DNA of 38,274 nucleotides from Anaerolineales bacterium. Lineage in GTDB: Bacteria > Chloroflexota > Anaerolineae > Anaerolineales > Villigracilaceae. Position numbers and translations under genes: made by a program. Of this stretch, positions 26,301 through 32,226 are shown piece by piece (position 1 is the first letter of the stretch; each line of letters begins with the position of its first letter). The DNA is taken from contig JADGEO010000034.1 of the NCBI GenBank assembly GCA_016744335.1, positions 1 through 38,274 of the forward strand, in the 5' to 3' direction. The notes beneath the pieces were generated by a model, which saw nothing but the letters and a program-made list of their open reading frames with translations, did not search any database and was not told where the DNA came from.

Positions 26301-26517
26301 ACAAAAAGTCCCGTTTTTTGCGGGATTGGGTGCCAGTATCTTAAATGTAATTAGTCAGGTAATTCTTGTTGTGCGAGTTTACGACATCAACCGCTGGATA
26401 GCCATCCTTGGGGTGGGCTTGGTGCTGGTAGTCGCCGCTATTTTTGTCGAAAAACAACGCGAAACGATTATAGCCCGCTCGAAAGAGTGGAGCGAGAAGT
26501 TGGATAGTTGGGAGTGA
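20383..26517 (+). CDS. Giant polytopic membrane protein with zinc ribbon (DUF2157/SCO7613-like)
   Basis: This 2044-residue protein is one of the very large membrane proteins of Chloroflexota and Actinomycetota, of unknown function. It starts with three to four hydrophobic segments (10-110). A zinc ribbon follows with Cys176, Cys179, Cys190 and Cys193 (CPKC...CGEC). Next comes a helical acidic-basic piece (RQLEYLLRQTQTWRGSEPY) and a Pro/Lys/Val-rich linker (about 250-305). From about residue 320 to the end lies a long series of hydrophobic helices, on the order of fifty, in irregular repeats. Charged loops are short and no catalytic motif is seen. Several loops are translations of dispersed DNA repeats (near 488-515, 617-628, 1445-1473 and 1689-1705). 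GGAG eight bases before the ATG supports the start. It is flanked by a broken MFS gene and a small anchored protein. Confidence 0.8.
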   Translation: MDKKAAQKVYYWLWFSPILTISTLGLFTEIVDSEITAVFISAIWHLLLFFPAVNIKKKFVAWHARQALMLAGARTLVALVFYSEPIIAGVLLIIIWFFGTRWGQKEAKKGQCSLMRWRGVGLEPPLNIEVVEKENPKKPVRRSFAEPTSVASVKKIITPHAQPTFQSHSKNQHPSCPKCGTPEEEKMTLCGECGEAYAAEDLLKLRQLEYLLRQTQTWRGSEPYRKPYKAELLNLRARLFPPQQVEVKDEAPRRARPEPAPVKKAVLVPKPIPANPVAERVVEPAVKVVKSTPKPNPAPKPKPKRDSIQWGQLWQKATEMVVSGALLRGLLYLGAFMIVVSATILVIRFWDEFPQALQLILIAAVPTTFYILSWVVRSKLKLPQAATVLTAIGALMVAVDFAAVYQFGGLSERFDGNAYWFFASVITLIIYSITAWRVSGEVFDYLVLIGITNVILSFTRLLEMPYEWSAVAMVATGVAFFAFAAKFPHPNLPPRGEGAASLPPSRGDVQRIEGGGIALASRYYPHLLIIASLIFVSYIPDASAWAQSFAFFWGTLGYALMAWKFPRTIFAHATAWAFIAAVGFALFAIELPTAWYATAAGVLAIPYILGGKVLSKFTMENAEGTEILEKKVEKEKSWQRGYQLAANIAGFGLTSIAIFLGFSILFVEVWASVSALILVTGILVGLAYFYKKPILIFFSGGLFNIPFLFAIEEILGNAEVIQPIIWLMAIWGGLAIVYISLSLLLRKAEEYAQMLVFLAQLIIFPLIFGLMIFYDGALSQIPVLVSLGIVLLFYTLSAFLNHYKRLAGLSNILKKVPLVGQSFFVWATGFLFPIWLSLAWKESGNLLLWFGAVLAGLALVYIALGQFLLKKNKSYRFPLHIYSYILFFSGTLVAWNEQAALQITLYLVVISLAWLSYIYKRIVESTIAALLFAVSFQQSLELFALPEHAHSLAYILLASLVYIPIGNFLSYARKYQKEPRFEYPVLIIGYLMSFYALIASLFGRFHIYLSNYPLIGVEVSLIASILYFYSIYRYQKSYLFAKILSVLSALSFIIVFGQSLTLFNIPEEYLATAWIGLAFAYLLIERGIAYRKAEGWLRHLRFSYGISSAILAILGFILTAPYAVPALLGGEKTHFLLAIFAQMLVVAFVILAALLYRSSLPLYLEPFIALVPVTLIFVSYTEIAPHQYGIVWAIFALLHLVIASILDKNRIRYAHGIYLGSYFFSLFAILWTISDSATLVWTLGLGILSALFSALSVHFNRHYTWDEIVRLFFGKKENAFQKSFRSVFIWIAAWAFPIWIYFFLGQFEILYMDNQVELAWRGFVLALLAPAYIAIGLVVRRARREYTWSLFSAGYALTVIAAIIAFSDLKIAIAVLVLDAAVYALSAYIFKKAFWLYLTTILVPIISLLSLHYTDNLNASAISKTLMGLALLYLLVGWFFDRNLRPHPNLPSHGEGIEFLPPSGGDVRRTEGGRGGGKISAFALPFYAPAFALSAIALVTASSERNLAILIYLLGVFFYSISIKLFNETLFLYPAVWLFSVPYYLAMTLIPNLDARWYGLGWLPLIIFYILIGRFIFHKKPIRSPIFVQPAMPFYLLGYALSLILVALSATDSLALTLAFLAGAILYFVSGGLFRRFVWFYPGLLFVHLALFSYFTITPSGKGLSNLSPPFMVLTWAIALIGYAFSRIPCSKDSQSLRAKALTTKVKFMGHILTPSWAQPFFIFAVLDIFIWQAVAHSDFYTAVILAVGHALLLVLFAILWTDFALVYGALAFFLLAVGYQLHLAEVVFAESMTWLGGIGLGFYLLSRVSKQVEKRTKRCAIWTNPFKHVGIVLSTLAVIFSLPFIASYTSAIALSLAFAGMLYLAIAYEERRYYLGYFGMGMLLFSWALLLVVRDISEPQWYAIPASIYFTVMGELERKRGRGVFSKTVTGFGLAVLLVTSYAQSLGDDGFIYFVILLFEGVLVWWWGAVRRQKVPFFAGLGASILNVISQVILVVRVYDINRWIAILGVGLVLVVAAIFVEKQRETIIARSKEWSEKLDSWE
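21844..21926. repeat. G/C-rich palindromic repeat inside the giant gene, copy A
   Basis: The unit begins CCCCATCCTAACCTTCCC and ends GGATAGAGGGGGG, so the ends are roughly inverted. The middle contains CCCCCGAGGGGGGAGGGA and TCTCCCGCCTTCGAGGGGAG. It aligns over its whole length with 24717-24800. It is translated in frame as HPNLPPRGEGAASLPPSRGD and following residues, a hydrophilic loop between membrane helices. Confidence 0.8.
22231..22263. repeat. Probable dispersed spacer repeat inside the giant gene
   Basis: TTTACCATGGAGAACGCAGA followed by AGGCACAGAGATT resembles the ACCACAGAG/GGCAC-type repeat seen in spacers at 2061-2137 and 3206-3243. It is translated as FTMENAEGTEILEKK, a charged loop unlike its hydrophobic surroundings. 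Similarity was judged by eye. Confidence 0.35.
24717..24800. repeat. G/C-rich palindromic repeat inside the giant gene, copy B
   Basis: It shares CCCCATCCTAACCTTCCC, TCTCCCTCCCTCGGGGGGAG and the end GGACAGAGGGGGG with copy A, in the same orientation. It is again read in the same frame, as HPNLPSHGEGIEFLPPSGGD and following residues. Both copies lie 2.9 kb apart in one gene. Confidence 0.8.
25448..25497. repeat. Two-hairpin palindromic repeat, copy 3, inside the giant gene
   Basis: CTTGTAGTAAGGACT at the left and GCCCTTACTACAAAG at the right are inverted. Between them are the small hairpins GGACTCCCAGTC and GGGCTAAAGCCC. This is the family of 3261-3323 and 13586-13650, here translated as CSKDSQSLRAKALTTKV in a loop between helices. 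Confidence 0.7.
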
Positions 26518-26584
26518 AGCGAGACCTAAGACCTGAGATTTAAGCTTTTTCTGAAGTTTGAGGTCTAAAAAAGGAGAAAAGAAC

Positions 26585-27079
26585 ATGAAAAGTACCGATA
26601 AAGTTCTACTCGGCATCGTGGTTGGGATTTTGTTCTTAGTTGTTGTGGCTTTGGTTGTGACAATGACGCGTCCTGAGCCAATGTATATGGATGATAGTAG
26701 TTCCGAAGGGGTTGCTCATAATTATTTGCTTGCTTTGCAAAAAGAAGAGTATGAGCAGGCTTATGGTTATCTTTCACCCACTGTCTATAATTACCCTTTT
26801 TCAACGGCTGAATTTGAAAAAACAGTTAATCATGAGTATCGCGGATTTGGTGGAGATACTGACGTTAGTTTTTCTATCGGAGACGTTGAGATTTCTGGGG
26901 ATACGGCTACGGTGAGAGTGACCAGCTCCAGTTTTTATGGTGGAGATTTGTTTGATAGTGGACAGCGTATTAAGACTTTTGATATGGAATTAGCACTTGA
27001 AGGGAATGACTGGAAACTTGTTGATGCTGATGATTATTTTGCCCGCTGTTGGAGAGATTCTGATAGTGATTGTTATTAA
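26585..27079 (+). CDS. Small membrane-anchored protein with an NTF2-like/DUF4878-type domain
   Basis: The 164-residue protein has one N-terminal transmembrane helix (6-28) with Lys on the inner side. A domain outside the membrane follows. SEGVAHNYLLALQKEEYEQAYGYLSPTVY (40-68) matches the opening helix of the lumazine-binding/NTF2-like group of secreted domains (DUF4878-like). Beta strands such as VEISGDTATVRVTSSSFYGG and FDMELALEGNDWKLVDADDY close the fold, the last being the usual WKxxD ending. Such domains bind ligands or partner proteins; the role here is unknown. Two cysteines near the end (CWRDSDSDCY) could form a disulfide. GGAG eight bases before the ATG at 26585 decides the start. A strong hairpin follows directly. 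Confidence 0.75.
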   Translation: MKSTDKVLLGIVVGILFLVVVALVVTMTRPEPMYMDDSSSEGVAHNYLLALQKEEYEQAYGYLSPTVYNYPFSTAEFEKTVNHEYRGFGGDTDVSFSIGDVEISGDTATVRVTSSSFYGGDLFDSGQRIKTFDMELALEGNDWKLVDADDYFARCWRDSDSDCY

Positions 27080-27086
27080 ATTCAGA

Positions 27087-27131
27087 GGCTATAGGAACCC
27101 GTTCCCTTAAAGGGAACGGGTTCCTATAGCC
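27087..27131. terminator. Long perfect hairpin after the small anchored protein gene
   Basis: The two arms (27087-27108 and 27110-27131) are perfectly complementary over 22 bases around a single A, with the core AACCCGTTCCC. It starts 8 bases after the stop codon. There is no T-run behind it, so it may terminate poorly or mainly stabilise mRNA ends. Confidence 0.65.
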
Positions 27132-27176
27132 CATTTCCGAAAACACGTTTTGTACTTTAGGTTTTAGGAGTACCCC

Positions 27177-29069
27177 ATGTCTAACGCACGCCGTTGGTAT
27201 ATTTATTTAGTGAGTGCAATCAGCTTGCAGGCAATTACTTGGGCAATAATTGCCCTTTTGCGTAATTTACTTATCTTTGGCATTGATGAAGAAGCCGCCG
27301 CTTTTCAGGTGGCGGTGTTAATTATTGGCTTGCCTGTTTTTTTAATTCATTGGCTATGGTCACAAAAATTAGCCAATCAGGAAAAAGCGGAGCGCGGTGC
27401 CGTATTAAGGCGTATTTTTCTTTATGGGATGATGGCATCTTTATTAGCACCATTTTTAGCAAATATTTATGATTTGATACGGCGTCTATTTAATAGTGAG
27501 AACGAACTTCAAAGTGGTTCATATAGCCGTTTATCTCTTGATGATGCTGTTATTTATCACTTGATAGCATTGCTTGTCTTAGGCTTGCTGTGGTTCTACC
27601 TTTACCGTGTAAAAAGTGAAGATGCGAAAATAATCCCTGAGATTGGCGGGAACGCAACCGTGCGCCGTTTTTATGTGCTGTCTTTTAGCGCAACGGGGCT
27701 AACGATGGTCACTATCGCTATTATTCAGCTCTCTCGATGGGTCATGTTTCAATTTGGGGATATTAATATCAGTTCAACAAATGACGGGCTTATGAATGAG
27801 TTGACTAGAGTTATCGTTGGTTTGCCCTTATGGTTGTTTTTCTGGCGTTGGGCGCAAAATCTATTTGATGGTGATAGAGAGGAAGAACGCACATCCGCTT
27901 TGCGTAAATTTTATCTTTACGGAGCTGTTTTCATTGGCACGATGAATGTGGTTGTGATGTCTGCCGCTATTTTATCGGATATTATTGCGAAGCTAATTGG
28001 CGCACCGACATCAGATGGTGAGATTCGTGTTCCCCTTTCTATCATTATTGGTTCTGCAATTTTGTGGGTATATCACACTTTTGTTCTTCGTGATGATGCA
28101 AAAGTAGATGAGACCACGCGTCAGGCAGGGGTGCGGCGTTTATATGCTTACCTCATCGCCGCGATTGGCTTCTCAGCGGTTATCGTGGGGGTTGCGGGTA
28201 TTTTTACGGTGATGATCCAGGGCGTTGAATATAGTTTTGGGGGAAGTTTGTTAAATCTCTTGGCTTATTCAATCGCCGGGATTTTGGTCGGATTGCCGCT
28301 TTGGATTATCCCATGGAGAGGGGAGGAAATTCAATCAACGGAAGCAAGCCCACGGGGGGATGATGCCCGTCAATCGGTGGTTAGAAAAATCTATATTTAC
28401 TTTTTTCTCTTTGTTGCCACGACCACCGCATTGTCCAGCTCTGTCTATGTTGTTTATCGCTTGGTAGATACCCTTTTTGGCAATGATGCCCCAACTTTTA
28501 CTCAATTGGCTGAGGCGATTGCGCTAATTGCAATTTCAGTGGGGATTTGGCTTTATCACGGCTCAATTTTGCGGCGTGAAAATAAGCTGGAGAAATCTGC
28601 CAGAGATAAAAAGCTGCGCGCAACAAGCGTGATAATGGTTGGTGAGCAAGAAAAATTTGAAGAAAAATTATTGCTCAAGATAAATGAAGAAATTCCTGAA
28701 CTAGATATTCATCCGCTTTGGTTGCCTGTAGAAGAAAATACCAACTTAGATATTTTAGATAAAGCCGAGTTAATTATTGGTGCTTCTAGTATCGCTTTTT
28801 CAGGGGGGGCTGTTTGGGAAAAAATTATTGCAACCTCTGCACAAAAAATGTTTACCCCCGTGTGGAGCGAGGGCTGGGATTGGGCAGGCGTGCCGACTTG
28901 GGATGATGATGAGTTGATAGAGCAAACTCTTTTTGCTTTAGAACAATTTCTTGAAGGAAATGAAACGAGATTTTTCAAGCCAGCAGGAATAGGGAAAATT
29001 ATCCTGATTGTAATTGCGCTTATTATTTTGCTTTTGATAATGGGCATTCCTGTTTCTATGATTTTTTAA
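27177..29069 (+). CDS. DUF5671-type membrane protein with three tandem double units and a soluble tail
   Basis: The 630-residue protein starts with six related units of 73-85 residues, beginning near 4, 77, 162, 241, 319 and 402. Each opens with a basic R(R/K)x(Y/F)xY or similar motif at the head of a helix (RRWYIYL, RRIFLYG, RRFYVLS, RKFYLYG, RRLYAYL, RKIYIYF) and has two helices. Units 1, 3 and 5 end with GLPxxLxxWxW-like motifs. Units 2, 4 and 6 end with LWxYxxxxRxxxK (LWVYHTFVLRDDAK, IWLYHGSILRRENK). The gene is thus a triplication of a DUF5671-like pair. Residues 474-600 form a soluble domain (ATSVIMVGEQEKFEEKLLLK, LDKAELIIGASSIAFSGGAV) that I do not recognise, and a last helix lies at 606-628. 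AGGAG six bases before the ATG supports the start. Its function is unknown. Confidence 0.75.
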   Translation: MSNARRWYIYLVSAISLQAITWAIIALLRNLLIFGIDEEAAAFQVAVLIIGLPVFLIHWLWSQKLANQEKAERGAVLRRIFLYGMMASLLAPFLANIYDLIRRLFNSENELQSGSYSRLSLDDAVIYHLIALLVLGLLWFYLYRVKSEDAKIIPEIGGNATVRRFYVLSFSATGLTMVTIAIIQLSRWVMFQFGDINISSTNDGLMNELTRVIVGLPLWLFFWRWAQNLFDGDREEERTSALRKFYLYGAVFIGTMNVVVMSAAILSDIIAKLIGAPTSDGEIRVPLSIIIGSAILWVYHTFVLRDDAKVDETTRQAGVRRLYAYLIAAIGFSAVIVGVAGIFTVMIQGVEYSFGGSLLNLLAYSIAGILVGLPLWIIPWRGEEIQSTEASPRGDDARQSVVRKIYIYFFLFVATTTALSSSVYVVYRLVDTLFGNDAPTFTQLAEAIALIAISVGIWLYHGSILRRENKLEKSARDKKLRATSVIMVGEQEKFEEKLLLKINEEIPELDIHPLWLPVEENTNLDILDKAELIIGASSIAFSGGAVWEKIIATSAQKMFTPVWSEGWDWAGVPTWDDDELIEQTLFALEQFLEGNETRFFKPAGIGKIILIVIALIILLLIMGIPVSMIF

Positions 29070-29121
29070 TTGCTCCCCTATTCTCCAGTTGCTCTAGCCA
29101 ATTATTTGCTCCAGACGTGAA

Positions 29122-29158
29122 AGACCCCGTTCCTTTCAGGGGAACGGGGTCTTTTTTT
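29122..29158. terminator. Rho-independent terminator between convergent genes
   Basis: AGACCCCGTTCC and GGAACGGGGTCT pair over 12 bases across a 7-base loop, and a run of seven T follows on the + strand. It ends the DUF5671-type gene. The opposite strand has a weaker T-run, so it may also serve clpC. Confidence 0.9.
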
Positions 29159-29254
29159 AGGTGATTACTTTGGGATAATGTTGGTCAGCGGCACGTAAGT
29201 TTAGGTCACGTATGTTGAGCCTGTGTTGAACTTGTTTTGAGCCTGTCGAAGCAT

Positions 29255-31729
29255 TTATGCGGTTTCCACTTCTTCTTTCATCTTTGATATTTCCTGTCCT
29301 TCCATGAAAACGATTTTATTCTCTTCGCTATCTACATCCACGAGGATGGAGCCGCCTTTTTCAAAATCGCCCTTGAGGAGTTTCATCGAGAGTGGGCTTT
29401 CTACAAATTTTTGTAAGGCTCGTTTTAGCGGGCGCGCACCGAAAGATTTATCGTAGCCTTCTTTTGCTAGCCAAGTGCGGGCAGAGGGGGTTAGCTCGGC
29501 GGAGATGCCAAAATCTTTTAGACGTCCTTGAATTTCGTACATTTGTAAATCAACAATTTCTTCCATTTCTTCTACGCTGAGAGGTGAGAAAGTGATTATT
29601 TCGTCAATTCTGTTTAAAAATTCTGGTCTGAAGGCATCCTTGAGAGCCTTGCCAATTTTCTTTTCTGCTTCTTGGTCTTGCTCCGATTCTGAGTTGCTCA
29701 AAAATCCTAATGCACCGCTTTTGCCAACATATTCTGTGCCGAGATTGCTGGTCATAATTAAAATGGTGTTTCTGAAATCGACAACTTTACCTTGTCCGTC
29801 TGTCATGCGTCCATCATCTAAAATTTGTAGCAAGGCGTTCCACACATCGGGATGCGCTTTTTCGATTTCGTCAAATAAAACAACGCGATAGGGGCGGCGG
29901 CGTACGGCTTCTGTGAGTTGCCCGCCTTCTTCATAGCCAACGTAGCCGGGAGGGGCACCAAAGAGACGTGACGCGGTGTGTTGCTCACGATATTCAGACA
30001 TATCAATGCGCACCAGAGCTTCGGGGTCGTCAAACATGAACCACGCTAGAGCTTTTGCTAATTCTGTTTTTCCAACGCCAGAGGGACCAATAAAAATAAA
30101 TGAACCAATGGGGCGGTTGGGGTCTTTCAGCCCAGAGCGTGCGCGCCGAATGGCATCTGATATGGCGGCGATGGCTTCGTTTTGCCCAATAATTTTCTCG
30201 TGCAAGCGGGTTTCCATATCTAGCAATTTTTCGGCTTCGCTCTCCATCATTTGTGAAACGGGGATGCCCGTCCACTGATGTACAACTTGAGCAATATCAT
30301 CGACTTTAACGATTTCATCTAGCTTATGTTCTTCTCCCCATTTTTCGCGAGCGTCTTTAAATTCATCTTCTAAGCGCAAACGTTCGGCTTTCATATCGGC
30401 GGCACGTTCATAATCTCGTTCTGTACCCGCTACTTCTTCTTCGGCGGTTAAGCGATCTATTTCGCTTTTCATACTGCGTAAATCATCAGGAAGTGAGTAA
30501 AGTGCCACGCGTAATTTTGCGGCAGATTCATCCATTAAATCAATTGCTTTATCAGGCAGATGACGGTCGGTTACATATCTGTCGGCTAATTGTGCCGAGG
30601 CAACCAAAGCCTCATCTGAAAAGCTGACTTTGTGGTGTGCCTCATAGCGATCACGCAAGCCATGGAGCATTTTTATTGTATCTTCTACATTAGGCTCTTC
30701 TACGTAAACGGGCGCAAATCTGCGCTCTAGGGCGGCATCTTTTTCTATATATTTATGAAACTCATCTAAAGTGGTTGCGCCAATACACTGCAATTCGCCA
30801 CGCGCTAAGGCAGGCTTGAGCATATTAGAAGCATCTAGCGAGCCTCCTGCCGCACCTGCGCCAACAACGGTATGTAGTTCGTCAATCATTAAAATAATTT
30901 CGCCATTTGATTTTTGTACTTCCTCGATGGCTGATTTCAAACGCTCTTCAAATTCACCGCGAAAACGTGAGCCAGCTACCATACTCCCTAAGTCGAGCGA
31001 GACCACTTGTTTTCCGCCCAAAATTTCGGGCACATCGTTATTAACGATTTTTTGCGCTAAGCCTTCTACAATAGCGGTTTTTCCTACACCCGCTTCTCCA
31101 ATTAGCACAGGGTTATTTTTTGTTCTGCGTGAAAGAATTTGTACCAAGCGTAAAATTTCAGTGTCACGCCCAATAACAGGATCAAGTTTTCCCTCACGCG
31201 CCAGCAGGGTTAAATCTCGTGAGTATTTTTCAAGCACTTTATTGCGCTTTTCGGCTTTTTTATCAGTTACACGTTTTCCGCCACGCAAATCTTTAATCGC
31301 GCCCATCACACGGTCTCGTGTTACGCCAGCATTCTCTAAAATACGTGAGGCAGGGGTGTTTTTCTCACTCATAATTGCCAAAAAGAGATGTTCTGTAGAA
31401 ATATATTCATCTTTCAAACGGCTTGCCTCACCATTTGCAAGGTCAATAATCCGCTTTACACGTGGCGTAATAAAAATCTGCCCAGCCCCGCCACCATAGA
31501 TATTTGCCTTCGGACTAGCCTTCAACATGCTGTCAATGCGCTCCATCACCGCCTCTGGGCTAACTTTGAGCGCTTCCAAAATTTGTGGCACTGTGCCATC
31601 ATCTTGCTCAATTAACGCCAGTAAAATATGCTCGGTATCAATTTGGTTGTGGCTATAACGTTGAATAATTTCAGCCGCTCGCTGTGCGGCTTCTTGCGCT
31701 CTTTCTGTAAAGCGATCAAATCGCATCAT
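29255..31729 (-). CDS. clpC: Clp protease ATP-binding subunit ClpC
   Basis: This 824-residue AAA+ unfoldase feeds substrates to ClpP in the cytosol and protects the cell under stress. The N domain with two Clp repeats covers 1-150. Nucleotide-binding domain 1 has Walker A GEAGVGKT (211-218) and Walker B LMIDELH. A short middle domain (about 415-470, rich in Lys/Glu with a UVR-like [15 protein letters not shown]) marks ClpC rather than ClpB, whose middle domain is about twice as long. Domain 2 has Walker A GPSGVGKT (548-555), and ALGFLSN carries the tripeptide LGF at the ClpP-docking loop. The C-terminal domain contains [12 protein letters not shown] and [18 protein letters not shown] lies seven bases before the ATG. 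No CIRCE or CtsR-type operator is obvious upstream. Confidence 0.96.
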   Translation of the reverse strand: MMRFDRFTERAQEAAQRAAEIIQRYSHNQIDTEHILLALIEQDDGTVPQILEALKVSPEAVMERIDSMLKASPKANIYGGGAGQIFITPRVKRIIDLANGEASRLKDEYISTEHLFLAIMSEKNTPASRILENAGVTRDRVMGAIKDLRGGKRVTDKKAEKRNKVLEKYSRDLTLLAREGKLDPVIGRDTEILRLVQILSRRTKNNPVLIGEAGVGKTAIVEGLAQKIVNNDVPEILGGKQVVSLDLGSMVAGSRFRGEFEERLKSAIEEVQKSNGEIILMIDELHTVVGAGAAGGSLDASNMLKPALARGELQCIGATTLDEFHKYIEKDAALERRFAPVYVEEPNVEDTIKMLHGLRDRYEAHHKVSFSDEALVASAQLADRYVTDRHLPDKAIDLMDESAAKLRVALYSLPDDLRSMKSEIDRLTAEEEVAGTERDYERAADMKAERLRLEDEFKDAREKWGEEHKLDEIVKVDDIAQVVHQWTGIPVSQMMESEAEKLLDMETRLHEKIIGQNEAIAAISDAIRRARSGLKDPNRPIGSFIFIGPSGVGKTELAKALAWFMFDDPEALVRIDMSEYREQHTASRLFGAPPGYVGYEEGGQLTEAVRRRPYRVVLFDEIEKAHPDVWNALLQILDDGRMTDGQGKVVDFRNTILIMTSNLGTEYVGKSGALGFLSNSESEQDQEAEKKIGKALKDAFRPEFLNRIDEIITFSPLSVEEMEEIVDLQMYEIQGRLKDFGISAELTPSARTWLAKEGYDKSFGARPLKRALQKFVESPLSMKLLKGDFEKGGSILVDVDSEENKIVFMEGQEISKMKEEVETA

Positions 31730-31877
31730 AATTTTTTCCTTTTAGGATGATGTGAAAAAGTGCGGATTTTTTAGGGGGATGAAAAACCGCAACAGGCTTG
31801 TTTTGGGCTTGCTATCGTTCAGTTAGCATTGTGCTGAATATATGCAATAATATCTAAGCCCTCAAAGTATAACAAAA

Positions 31878-31902
31878 AAGCATCAATATAGCGTTGATGC
31901 TT
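31878..31902 (-). terminator. Hairpin with U-run on the - strand
   Basis: AAGCATCAA and TTGATGCTT form a 9-bp stem with a 7-base loop. On the - strand it is followed by a T-run (GCTTTTTTG). It lies 325 bases after the stop of the transporter gene, beyond the MITE-like element, and upstream of clpC, so it probably separates the two transcripts. Confidence 0.65.
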
Positions 31903-32026
31903 CATTAGAAAAGTGTAAGTGTTGGGTTTAGAGTAGGCTTGGGTGTTTTCTGCTAAAAAACTAAAGATGGGAAGCTTTGAATTTTAGCCCATCACATTCT
32001 TGACAACTATCATTGAAAATTTAAGT

Positions 32027-32137
32027 AGCCCCCTTGCATAAGTGTTTTAGCCGCCGTTCTCGGCGGCCTGTTTTAGAGAAGCCTGCGCCGATGATGGCGC
32101 AGGGAGCGTAGGGAAAACAGATTTTTGCAAGAGGTCT
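32027..32137. repeat. MITE-like element with terminal inverted repeats and nested hairpins
   Basis: The ends AGCCCCCTTGCA and TGCAAGAGGTCT are inverted repeats (10 of 12 positions). Inside are a 6-bp hairpin GCCGCC/GGCGGC (32050-32067) and a two-level stem, CTGTTTT/AAAACAG (32068-32120) enclosing CCTGCGCC/GGCGCAGG (32082-32103). No gene is present. TAG occurs at both edges and could be a target duplication. The alternative is a structured non-coding RNA, but no known family is recognised. Confidence 0.55.
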
Positions 32138-32226
32138 AGTAATTGACTATGAAAAATAGCTGTGAATTGCACAGACTAATAAGATTCTTTCTGTAAAATC
32201 TGTGACAAGGTTTTAAACTGAAATCT

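Noticed and set aside
30771..31499. 242-codon open frame opposite clpC
   Set aside because: It is the antisense shadow of well-conserved clpC codons, rich in Ser/Pro/Arg, without a ribosome binding site.
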